Shown: piece after piece, positions 6,760 to 13,686 of the stretch | Layout: every line of letters starts with the position of its first letter | Position numbering within the stretch: the first letter of the stretch is position 1 | Assembly: GCA_964596685.1 (NCBI GenBank) | Contig: CAZQVA010000024.1 | Location: 1-21,801, forward strand | DNA length: 21,801 nucleotides | DNA from: CAZQVA01 sp964596685 | GTDB lineage: Bacteria > Chlamydiota > Chlamydiia > Chlamydiales > VFKH01 | Direction: 5' to 3' | Made by a program: the position numbers and the translations under genes | The notes under the pieces: model-generated | Told to the model about the DNA's origin: nothing | Seen by the model: the letters and a program-made list of their open reading frames with translations, nothing else | Databases searched by the model: none

Positions 6760-7418
6760 GCAGGTGACCAACGTTTTGAAAATGCAATAAAAGGTGTTGC
6801 TGAAACGACTACAATCACCTTAACAAGGTAACTAAAAATAATAATAGAACTAATGTTGTCTACTAGTCCATAAAGTCCCAAGAAACTAAAGAGCACCGTA
6901 TCTAGAAATTGAGTAAACAAAACACTTGTATAATTGCGTAAAATAAAATGTTTGCCCTCGAGTACATTTTTAAGGGCACCATAAAGCCGACAATCAATTT
7001 GTTGGATCAGAAGATAGACCACTAAGGAAGCTGCTAAAATCCTTGGCATTGGCGTCAAAAGAGCGCAAAAATGACTGTGACACTGATCTAAAGCACTAGG
7101 TAAGTAGGCAATATGTAAAAGGGAAGCTAGTGTATAAAAGAGTCCAGCCGCAAAGCTAATCCAAACGGCACGCAAGGCGATGGATTTACCAAAATATTCC
7201 TGTAGAACATTTAAACTTAACGATACGCCTACAGCCAAAGCATCACTAGCCGTTGCATCTATTCCAAATAGAGTGATTTGTTTGGTGACAAATAGATTGG
7301 CCAAAAGACATTGCATGACGATCAATGCTACTAATGCCTCTTTTCCAAAGCGAAGGGCACCTAAAGTAGAGCTTGCCACCAATAAAATATAGCCTAAGAA
7401 AATTAACTCATTGCTCAT
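6756..7418 (-). CDS. yhhQ: Queuosine precursor transporter, YhhQ/COG1738 family
   Basis: A 220-residue inner-membrane protein with six or seven hydrophobic segments. Family features are LVASSTLGALRFGKEAL at the start, the central DATASDALAVGVSLSLNVLQEYFGK (an acidic residue before the LxxxxLxEYFG-type helix), and a C-terminal segment with TQFLDTVLFSFLGLYG, the characteristic Q-D pair. YhhQ proteins import preQ0/preQ1, and the chlamydial homologue has been reported to import queuine. The ATG at 7418 has TAGGA six bases upstream and gives the usual N-terminus; a TTG at 7448 would add ten residues. It overlaps tgt by 4 bases (ATGA) and is first in the operon. A perfect TATAAT lies just upstream on the minus strand. 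Confidence 0.92.
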   Translation of the reverse strand: MSNELIFLGYILLVASSTLGALRFGKEALVALIVMQCLLANLFVTKQITLFGIDATASDALAVGVSLSLNVLQEYFGKSIALRAVWISFAAGLFYTLASLLHIAYLPSALDQCHSHFCALLTPMPRILAASLVVYLLIQQIDCRLYGALKNVLEGKHFILRNYTSVLFTQFLDTVLFSFLGLYGLVDNISSIIIFSYLVKVIVVVSATPFIAFSKRWSPA

Positions 7419-7447
7419 AGAGATCCTACCGAAAAAAAGGCTCTCCA

Positions 7448-7453
7448 ATTATA
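7448..7453 (-). promoter_or_regulatory. yhhQ: Candidate -10 box for the yhhQ-tgt-EamA-rarA operon
   Basis: The minus strand reads TATAAT at 7453-7448, 30 bases upstream of the yhhQ ATG at 7418. No convincing -35 hexamer is seen 16-18 bases further upstream. On the plus strand TATAAC at 7476-7481 could serve maf, but it is weaker. Confidence 0.4.
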
Positions 7454-7492
7454 ATCAAAAACTAAAATTCTTTTCTATAACAGAGCGAACTA

Positions 7493-8113
7493 ATGAGTGA
7501 TATTTTATTTTTGGGATCGGAGTCTAAAAAACGTCAGGAGTTATTGCGCGATGCTAAAATTCCTTTTCGCCTGATCAAACATTCTAGCTCCGAGCTAGAG
7601 ACACCTTGGACGGGCGACTTTGTCAATTATGTCAAAGGTATTGCTAGCCATAAAATGGAGTCTTTGATTCTTCCCGATATCAATATTCCACAAGAGCACA
7701 TTTTTCTACTTACCGCAGATAGCTTGGTACAAATTCCTGAAACGGGGCAAATCTTGTGCAAGCCACGGGATATCGCCAATGCAAAAGAAATGCTTTTTGC
7801 ATCTTACGATAGAGAGGTCCATGTCGTCACTGCATGTTGCTTAGAGAAAAGAGTGCGCACAGGCAATAAGTGGGTCATCAAGGAGCGTCATACGATTGAA
7901 GTGGGGGCCTTTATTGTCTTTAGTGTGCCACCAGATGAAGTAGACACCTACCTAAAAGAATGCCCTGCTGCCCTAAATTCCTCAGGAGCAGGTATTGCTG
8001 AAGGGTATGGGAACAACTATTTTGCTTCTATGAGAGGTTCTTATACCGCCATGAGAGGCCTGCCTATTTTTGAGCTGCGTGGCCTATTGAAGCAGATTGG
8101 ATTTGTAATATAA
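7493..8113 (+). CDS. maf: Maf-family nucleotide pyrophosphatase
   Basis: A 206-residue Maf/Ham1-fold protein that hydrolyses non-canonical or excess nucleoside triphosphates to monophosphates. The N-terminus LFLGSESKKRQELLRDAKIPF matches the Maf start (usually LxSxSPRRxELL), with Arg13 retained but the usual Pro absent. The TADSLV segment stands where ADTVV is normal, and LCKPRDIANAKEML is the typical KP-x-xx-xx-A-xxML helix. The C-terminal SSGAGIAEGYGNNYFASMRGSYTAMRGLP corresponds to the AGAYxIQGxGAxFVxxIxGSYxNVVGLP block. Divergence from the consensus makes the substrate uncertain. It starts a plus-strand group with the next two genes; the Shine-Dalgarno is weak (AGAG). Confidence 0.88.
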   Translation: MSDILFLGSESKKRQELLRDAKIPFRLIKHSSSELETPWTGDFVNYVKGIASHKMESLILPDINIPQEHIFLLTADSLVQIPETGQILCKPRDIANAKEMLFASYDREVHVVTACCLEKRVRTGNKWVIKERHTIEVGAFIVFSVPPDEVDTYLKECPAALNSSGAGIAEGYGNNYFASMRGSYTAMRGLPIFELRGLLKQIGFVI

Positions 8114-8158
8114 TATTTAAAAATTCAATATATGAGACATGAGGTAGGAGGGCCCCAC

Positions 8159-8713
8159 ATGTCGCAAGAAAATAATTTTCGTCATACTACAATCATTATA
8201 TTGTTAGTCCTACTATTACTTGTTAATGCCTTTGCATTATGGCGTGAATCAAATCAATCCCCTTCTTTTCAACCTCATGCATTGCTGATTCAGAACGCTT
8301 CTCAAGCAACAATCAAAGATCAGAATCTTACAATGCATGGCATTTTCAATAATCTTTTTTTTACTGAGGCTCCCTTTGAAAATAGTGGAGACCTTTCTAA
8401 AGAGCAGGCTTTTGTATTGCTTCAGCAGCGCTTGGAAAATTCCCCTCGCAATGCTTTTTTTAAGGCTAAAAACAAGGATCGTCATGTCGAGGGGGTGTGT
8501 TCCCTATTATCTGTAGAAAAAAAAGATGCAACCACATTCATCTATACGATCACAGCCCTTCGTTGGTTTGAAAATGAAGAACACACAGATACTGACTTTG
8601 AAGATGCATGGCTGATTATCGATCCCATTGGCCTCTCATTTTCTAGCGAAATAAATTCCCAAATCACCGACGCAATTACAGGGCATTATGATTTTTGCAC
8701 AACTGCAGCATGA
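8159..8713 (+). CDS. Unknown single-pass membrane or exported protein
   Basis: This 184-residue protein has no recognised family. After MSQENNFRHTT comes one strongly hydrophobic segment (IIILLVLLLLVNAFALW, about 12-28), fitting a signal anchor with the rest outside the cytoplasm. The remainder is mixed alpha/beta-looking, with an LSKEQAFVLLQQRLENSPRNAFF helix and an acidic stretch ENEEHTDTDFEDAW. AGGAGG at 8146-8151, seven bases before the ATG at 8159, decides the start over an in-frame ATG at 8132 that would place the Shine-Dalgarno inside the gene. It lies 45 bases after maf and overlaps the carotenoid oxygenase gene by 26 bases, so the two are probably co-expressed. Whether it assists the oxygenase is unknown. 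Confidence 0.75.
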   Translation: MSQENNFRHTTIIILLVLLLLVNAFALWRESNQSPSFQPHALLIQNASQATIKDQNLTMHGIFNNLFFTEAPFENSGDLSKEQAFVLLQQRLENSPRNAFFKAKNKDRHVEGVCSLLSVEKKDATTFIYTITALRWFENEEHTDTDFEDAWLIIDPIGLSFSSEINSQITDAITGHYDFCTTAA

Positions 8714-10064
8714 AGTCCTTCATTGCCCTTTAAAAATCACTGGGCTCATTCCAAATTGGCTTCATGGGACATTTGTGCGTAATGGCCCTGTAGAAGTTAT
8801 TGTGAATGGAAAAAGCACAGGCCACTGGTTTGATGGTTTAGCGATGCTACATGCCTTTACCTTCGAAGAGGGCCAGTTGCATTATTCGAATAAATTCCTG
8901 CATAGTGACGCGTGGAATCAGGCATTTAAAAATGAACGCTTGGACTATGAAGCTTTTGCTCTCGATCCTTGTCGCAGTATTTTTAAGAAGTTTTTCTCCT
9001 TTTTCCATCCCTCTACGATGCCTAATGCAAATGTCAATATTGCAAAAATTGCAGAAGACTATATTGCCCTTACAGAAATCCCGCTTCCTATCCGTTTTGA
9101 TCTCAATACACTACAAACGCTTGGACCTTTTGAGTATAGAGACTCTTTAGCCAAGAAAAGATCATGGGAATCAGCGCACCCTCATTACGATCGAAAAAGC
9201 GGCGCTTATATCAACTACCTCATTGAATACGGCAAGACAAGTTATTACACGATCTACACGATAGCACCAGGCTCTTCATCGCGTACAATTATTGCGCGCA
9301 TCCCCACTGATAAACCTTCTTATATGCATAGCTTTGCTATCACAGATCACTACATTATATTAACGACATTCCCGCTGGTTGTTTCTCCCCTTGATATGCT
9401 ATTAAAGGGGCTCCCCTTCATTAAAAACTTTCATTGGGAACCAGAGCGTGGAACGGAATTTATTGTGATTCAGCGAAATACCGGGCAAATTCATTCCCGC
9501 GCTACAACGCATCCTTTTTTTGCATTTCATCACATCAATGCTTATGAAAATCAGAATACATTAGTGATTGATCTTGTCACCTATGAGGATCCTTCCATCA
9601 TTACCAGCGATGCTCTTTATCATAGTAATATAGAAAAATATCTTTGGAATTTTACCCCCCATCTCGAGAGATTCACCTACCAACTTGATCAACCAAGTAT
9701 CACCTCACAGCTTCTCAGCGACAATCCGTGTGAATTTCCTCGCATCCATCCAAGCTATGATGGCACGCATTACCAATTCGCTTATACTGCGTTTCGCGAC
9801 ACTTTATACAAAACTAACCTCGCAACGCAACAATTCCTCAAGTGGCATCAGACAGACTGCTTGGTGGGAGAGCCCGTCTTTATCCCATCTTGCAACTATC
9901 AGAGCGAAGATGATGGCGTGGTGATCACCATTGTAATTGATCAGAAAGAGGGTGGCTCCTTCTTATTAATACTTAATGCCCATGATTTTCAAGAATTAGC
10001 GCGCGCAAAGGCCCCTCATCAAATTCCCCTTGGATTACATGGACAATTCTTTACGACGCCATAA
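8688..10064 (+). CDS. Carotenoid oxygenase (RPE65/BCO-type dioxygenase)
   Basis: A 458-residue carotenoid cleavage oxygenase of the iron-dependent seven-bladed propeller family, which cuts double bonds in carotenoids or related polyenes to make apocarotenals such as retinal. The N-terminal GTFVRNGP and GHWFDGLAMLHAF motifs are diagnostic. All four expected iron-ligand histidines are present: SAHPHYD (His164 or His166), YMHSFAIT (His214), FHHINAYE (His281) and GLHGQF near the C-terminus. FHHINAYE and NFHWEPERGTEF resemble the animal RPE65/BCO branch more than plant CCDs. Length is normal. Its ATG lies inside the upstream membrane-protein gene (26-base overlap), and its last 30 bases overlap the convergent ATP-grasp gene. 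No carotenoid-synthesis gene is in the window, so the substrate may come from the host or be a non-carotenoid. Confidence 0.93.
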   Translation: MIFAQLQHEVLHCPLKITGLIPNWLHGTFVRNGPVEVIVNGKSTGHWFDGLAMLHAFTFEEGQLHYSNKFLHSDAWNQAFKNERLDYEAFALDPCRSIFKKFFSFFHPSTMPNANVNIAKIAEDYIALTEIPLPIRFDLNTLQTLGPFEYRDSLAKKRSWESAHPHYDRKSGAYINYLIEYGKTSYYTIYTIAPGSSSRTIIARIPTDKPSYMHSFAITDHYIILTTFPLVVSPLDMLLKGLPFIKNFHWEPERGTEFIVIQRNTGQIHSRATTHPFFAFHHINAYENQNTLVIDLVTYEDPSIITSDALYHSNIEKYLWNFTPHLERFTYQLDQPSITSQLLSDNPCEFPRIHPSYDGTHYQFAYTAFRDTLYKTNLATQQFLKWHQTDCLVGEPVFIPSCNYQSEDDGVVITIVIDQKEGGSFLLILNAHDFQELARAKAPHQIPLGLHGQFFTTP

Positions 10065-11171
10065 AACTGCCTCTCGTAAAAACTTTTTACAAGGTGCCGC
10101 CATTTTACCTCGTACAATCAAGCGCAACAGAATTCGCCACTCTTTCCAGGGAAGATATCTCCATACCTTGTAGCGATTGAAGAGTAATTCCCATAATTTC
10201 AAGCGCAAAAAATAAGGCAGCACCACTTTATCACAAGAAGAGTCTTTAGAGTTCACAGGATAAGTCAGGGTTTTTCTCTCAAGAAACCACTGACGGATTC
10301 TTTCGGCGGGATCTTCACCGAAATATTTTGCATAATCCACCCAGACATTTGGTCTTAGATCTACTTCAAAAAAATAGTATTCACCATTTGCTTGCCGAAT
10401 GCAGGTAATATTGGTAAAACCATGCACACCTAATGCCTTACCAATTTGTGTAAGTGCTTCAAAGCACTCTTTTTCAATCGAGGAGAGTGGAGAATATGTG
10501 CGCAAACATGAAGGCCCTAAATGGCGATAGACTACCTTATCTTGCCTTGCATAACTAAAATGTACTAATTGTCCTTCTAAAAAAATTCCAGAGAGATCTA
10601 GGGTCTCTCCAAAAATTTTCTTTTGCACAAGAATAGGTTGTGCAAAAAATGATTCCTCAATAAGATCCACATCCCCTATACCATGGCATTCCCTTACCCC
10701 CTGCCCCCCTGATGATGCATCCTGTTTTAAAAAAAGCGGATAATCAAGTGTTTGGCTCTTGCTCATCAACTCAGCTTTGCTATGAACTATAAAAGAGACA
10801 GGTGTCTTAATCCCATGTTTTAAAAACGCTTTATGAAGACCAATCTTTGAGAAAAGATGATAAAAATGATCAGTCCCTGTAACGGGAAGGATTTTGAGCT
10901 TCTCCTCCAATGAGAGATTCGAGGTGAGTATTTCACTTAAAATCCCATCTTCACAAGCGATGATCCAATCATACCTATTTTTTAACTGCTGACGAATCGC
11001 TGGGATGAGCGAGTGACTCCATGGAACATCGACGTAATTTCTTATAAAACGGCTGTGCCGCATAATTGGGCATGAACCTATCACATCTATCTGAAAACCG
11101 ACCCTATTGAGCAAATGTGGCAGATGAAGAAGCAGACCAGCTCCTCTTCCGATAAGAAGCGCAAAAAACAT
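10035..11171 (-). CDS. ATP-grasp family ligase, substrate unknown
   Basis: A 378-residue protein with an N-terminal Rossmann-like domain (ALLIGRGAGLLLHLPHLL), then an ATP-grasp fold. YPLFLKQDASSGGQGVREC (about 145-163) is the ATP-binding lysine plus Gly-rich loop, and YYFFEVDLRPNVWVDY carries the acidic and Asn metal ligands (E-x-x-x-x-N). Such enzymes join a carboxylate to an amine or other nucleophile via an acyl-phosphate. It is the last gene of the rmd-gmd-GT cassette, so it may decorate a surface sugar, but this is inference. A 303-bp repeat element now separates it from the glycosyltransferase gene. AAGGAG lies in the flanking repeat, about 18 bases before the ATG, which is far for a Shine-Dalgarno. 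The 3' end overlaps the carotenoid oxygenase gene by 30 bases. Confidence 0.8.
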   Translation of the reverse strand: MFFALLIGRGAGLLLHLPHLLNRVGFQIDVIGSCPIMRHSRFIRNYVDVPWSHSLIPAIRQQLKNRYDWIIACEDGILSEILTSNLSLEEKLKILPVTGTDHFYHLFSKIGLHKAFLKHGIKTPVSFIVHSKAELMSKSQTLDYPLFLKQDASSGGQGVRECHGIGDVDLIEESFFAQPILVQKKIFGETLDLSGIFLEGQLVHFSYARQDKVVYRHLGPSCLRTYSPLSSIEKECFEALTQIGKALGVHGFTNITCIRQANGEYYFFEVDLRPNVWVDYAKYFGEDPAERIRQWFLERKTLTYPVNSKDSSCDKVVLPYFLRLKLWELLFNRYKVWRYLPWKEWRILLRLIVRGKMAAPCKKFLREAVLWRRKELSM

Positions 11172-11186
11172 GAGAAGCTATAAGCT

Positions 11187-11199
11187 AGACTCCTTGAGC
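11187..11199. repeat. 13-bp direct repeat flanking the MITE-like element, copy 1
   Basis: AGACTCCTTGAGC at 11187-11199 is repeated in the same orientation at 11503-11515. The two copies bracket the element at 11200-11502, as a target-site duplication would. The second copy lies inside the glycosyltransferase coding end. Confidence 0.75.
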
Positions 11200-11502
11200 G
11201 TAATTCAAAGTGTTAGTTAACTATTTAGAGCTAAAATGGAAGCTTTTCTTAAGGATTCACCAGACAACCTTCTGGCAAAAAATCCTTATTTCCCCCTCTG
11301 TGTGCTCTGTGGGCTCTGTGGTAAATTTTTTATTTAAAACTTGTGTTAATTTTTTTTTAAACCACAGAGCACACAGAGCACACAGAGGGTGTATAAACTG
11401 TCACACATTATTCTTAATGAGAATTAATGGGGACTGGAGTGGGTATTAGAAGAATGTGAGTCCCTAGTTTTTTCATCCTTCCTAACACTTTGAATTACAC
11501 CC
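11200..11502. mobile_element. MITE-like insertion, 303 bp, with 17-bp terminal inverted repeats
   Basis: GTAATTCAAAGTGTTAG (11200-11216) and CTAACACTTTGAATTAC (11482-11498) are perfect inverted repeats; one end carries four extra bases (ACCC, 11499-11502). Both ends abut 13-bp direct repeats. No coding sequence inside looks real. Internal structure includes nested arms AAGGATT/AATCCTT with CCAGA/TCTGG (11251-11287) and the long palindrome at 11294-11389. Joining the flanks with one copy of the direct repeat makes the glycosyltransferase frame read GTC TAG, a clean stop two codons earlier than the present one, and puts the ATP-grasp ATG 13 bases after that stop. This supports insertion into a former contiguous operon. 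The transposase family is unknown. Confidence 0.7.
11294..11389. repeat. Long palindrome of CTCTGTG/CACAGAG units inside the MITE-like element
   Basis: The 29-base arms 11294-11322 and 11361-11389 are reverse complements with one mismatch (position 11312), around a 38-base AT-rich loop. Each arm is itself made of a 9-base tandem unit, CACAGAGCA on the right arm. Arrays of CACAGAG or CGCAGAG units occur as dispersed intergenic repeats in many bacteria (recalled, not searched). It could form a very stable hairpin or cruciform and might act as a bidirectional terminator, since T-runs flank the arms. Confidence 0.8.
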
Positions 11503-12616
11503 AGACTCCTTGAGCTCGATTGACAAAGGAAAGGAATTCTTGACGGAATCTTTCCGGCGAAAATTTTTCTACATTTTTACGACAAGCAGCTGGCGTAATC
11601 CTTGTGCGATTCTCTTCAAAAGTTTTGATCGCTGATATAATAGCTGCCGTTGTTTGTTCTGCAAAAAAACATCCTGTGGGCTCTTCCTGATCAAGCCCTT
11701 TGATCGTTTCTAAAAGAGCTCCTCCACCATATCCAATCACGGGCGTGCCACATGCCCCTGCTTCAAGGGGGGTAATCCCAAAGTCCTCTTTTGCTGCAAA
11801 TACAAAAGCCTTTGCTCGCTGCATATGATCCTTCAATACACTAAATGGTTGATAGCCCATTAATGTCACATTTTTGCCCGCTTTACTTTTGATTTTCTTA
11901 AAATCTGGGCCCTCTCCAATTACAATTAATCTATGCTCTGGCATAGCTGTAAACGCCTCAACAATAAGATCCATCTTCTTATAAGGGACCATTCTTGAAG
12001 CAGAAAGATAAAAATCCTCCTTCTTTTCTTGAAGAGTAAATCCGGCAATATCAACTGGAGGATAAATCACAGTAGACTCTCTCCGATACACTTTATGAAT
12101 GCGTCGAGCAATAAACTCAGAAATCGCAATGAACTGATCAACGCCATTAGCCGTTCTAAGATCCCAAAGACGCATCTTATGGAGCATGGACTTAGCAATT
12201 AATCCTTTAAGCCCTTTATTCAGCCCAGATTCCTGCAAATACTGGTGTTGTAGATCCCATGCGTAACGAATAGGTGAATAACACATGCAGATATGCAGTT
12301 GATCAGGACCTGTCAGCACACCTTTTGCAACAGCATGATTGCTCGATATCACAAGATCATATGCACTGAGATCTAATTGCTCAATGGCAAGGGGCATGAG
12401 GGAAAGATAATTGCGGTAAAACTTTTTTGCAAAAGGCAATTTCTGTACAAAAGTAGTCGTCACAGGCTTATTGAGGATAAATCCCCGCTCTCGTTCGGGC
12501 AAAAAATCGACAACGCTAAACAGGTCTGCCTCTGGATAAACCATCAGCATCTGCTCTAAAACACGCTCTGCACCTGCGTATACAGTTAGCCAGTCATGAA
12601 CAATTGCTATGCGCAT
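11495..12616 (-). CDS. Family 4 glycosyltransferase (GT-B), mannosyl/rhamnosyl-transferase type
   Basis: A 373-residue GT-B enzyme. The N-terminus MRIAIVHDWLTVYAGAERVL, the middle CYSPIRYAWDLQHQYL and the C-terminal EDFGITPLEAGACGTPVIGYGGGAL, containing the E-x7-E nucleotide-sugar motif, are typical of GT4 enzymes in O-antigen and A-band loci that use GDP-mannose or GDP-rhamnose. Its position 4 bases after gmd, with rmd before that, suggests GDP-D-rhamnose or GDP-mannose as donor. It has no membrane segment and would act at the inner face of the inner membrane. The last two codons and the stop (TGG GTG TAA) come from the inserted MITE-like element; the pre-insertion protein would have ended at ...RAQGV. 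Confidence 0.88.
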   Translation of the reverse strand: MRIAIVHDWLTVYAGAERVLEQMLMVYPEADLFSVVDFLPERERGFILNKPVTTTFVQKLPFAKKFYRNYLSLMPLAIEQLDLSAYDLVISSNHAVAKGVLTGPDQLHICMCYSPIRYAWDLQHQYLQESGLNKGLKGLIAKSMLHKMRLWDLRTANGVDQFIAISEFIARRIHKVYRRESTVIYPPVDIAGFTLQEKKEDFYLSASRMVPYKKMDLIVEAFTAMPEHRLIVIGEGPDFKKIKSKAGKNVTLMGYQPFSVLKDHMQRAKAFVFAAKEDFGITPLEAGACGTPVIGYGGGALLETIKGLDQEEPTGCFFAEQTTAAIISAIKTFEENRTRITPAACRKNVEKFSPERFRQEFLSFVNRAQGVWV

Positions 12617-12620
12617 CGCT

Positions 12621-13679
12621 TTACCATGCCAACTTTAAATCTGCTGTCATCATCTCAACAACAAGCTCATCGAATGAAATTTTTGGACGCCATCCCAGGT
12701 GATCGTAAGCTTTTTTAGCATCTCCTAATAGAGTTTCGACTTCTGCGGCGCGGAAAAACTTAGGATCGATTGTAATAATTATTTGGCCTACTTTAATAGA
12801 GCCACTATCTTTTGTGATGCTTTTTACAATGCCTACTTCCTGAATGCCTTCCCCTTTCCATATTAACTCAACTCCTATCGCATGGGCAGCTCGTTCAATA
12901 AAAGCGCGCACTGAGTGCTGCCTTCCTGTCGCAATCACAAAATCATCAGGGGTCTCTTGTTGCAACATTAACCATTGCATTTCAACATAATCTTTTGCAT
13001 GTCCCCAATCTCTTTTAGCATCTAAATTGCCAAGAGCAAGTGATTCCTGCTTTCCATGCTGAATACGCGCTAGCGCCGAGGTAATCTTTCTCGTTACAAA
13101 TTCTTCTCCCCGCATAGGAGATTCGTGGTTAAATAAAATGCCGTTACACGCATAGATTCCATAACTTTCTCGATAATTAATCGTTGTCCAATAGGCAAAC
13201 AGCTTGGCGATGGCATAAGGAGAACGGGGGTAGAATGGAGTACGTTCAGTTTGAGGGATTTCTTGTACCTTTCCAAAAAGCTCTGATGTAGATGCCTGAT
13301 AAAATCGACATGTTTTTTCTAATCCAAGTAGGCGAATTGCCTCTAATAAACGCAGCGTACCCAAGCCATCAACATTAGCAGTATATTCAGGTGTCTCAAA
13401 AGAAATGCCAACGTGACTTTGCGCGCCTAAATTATACACTTCATCGGGCTGCACCATCCCCATCACGCGCATTAAGCCAGCGCCATCACATAGGTCACCC
13501 TCATGCAATTGAAGTTGTCCATTATCTCTATGCTCTTTGAGAGTCGCTAATCTGCTAGTCGTTGAAAGAGAGACGCGTCTCTTAATTCCATGGACTTCAT
13601 AACCCTTTTCTAATAGCAATTTTGCAAGATATGCACCATCCTGCCCTGTAATACCGGTGATAAGCGCCTTTTTTGTCAT
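12621..13679 (-). CDS. gmd: GDP-mannose 4,6-dehydratase
   Basis: A 352-residue extended SDR enzyme converting GDP-mannose to GDP-4-keto-6-deoxymannose. The N-terminal ALITGITGQDGAYLAKLLL is the diagnostic Gmd Rossmann motif, followed by GIKRRVS. The catalytic set is present as STSELFG (Thr) and RSPYAIAKLFAYW (Tyr and Lys), with NHESPMRGEEFVTRKI typical of Gmd substrate binding and RDWGHAKDYVEMQW near the middle. Length is in the family range. It lies 7 bases after rmd and 4 bases before the glycosyltransferase, so it is mid-operon. An ATG at 13679 with no strong Shine-Dalgarno fits translational coupling. Confidence 0.95.
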   Translation of the reverse strand: MTKKALITGITGQDGAYLAKLLLEKGYEVHGIKRRVSLSTTSRLATLKEHRDNGQLQLHEGDLCDGAGLMRVMGMVQPDEVYNLGAQSHVGISFETPEYTANVDGLGTLRLLEAIRLLGLEKTCRFYQASTSELFGKVQEIPQTERTPFYPRSPYAIAKLFAYWTTINYRESYGIYACNGILFNHESPMRGEEFVTRKITSALARIQHGKQESLALGNLDAKRDWGHAKDYVEMQWLMLQQETPDDFVIATGRQHSVRAFIERAAHAIGVELIWKGEGIQEVGIVKSITKDSGSIKVGQIIITIDPKFFRAAEVETLLGDAKKAYDHLGWRPKISFDELVVEMMTADLKLAW

Positions 13680-13686
13680 CGCAACG

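Noticed and set aside
8688..11171. Idea that the carotenoid oxygenase and heme-oxygenase-like genes form a pigment pathway with the ATP-grasp enzyme
   Set aside because: The genes are on different strands and far apart, and no other pigment gene is present; nothing in the sequence links them.
11210..11449. 79-codon open frame with a HRAHRAHRG segment
   Set aside because: It runs through the MITE-like element; the HRAHRAHRG stretch is just translation of the CACAGAG palindrome arm.
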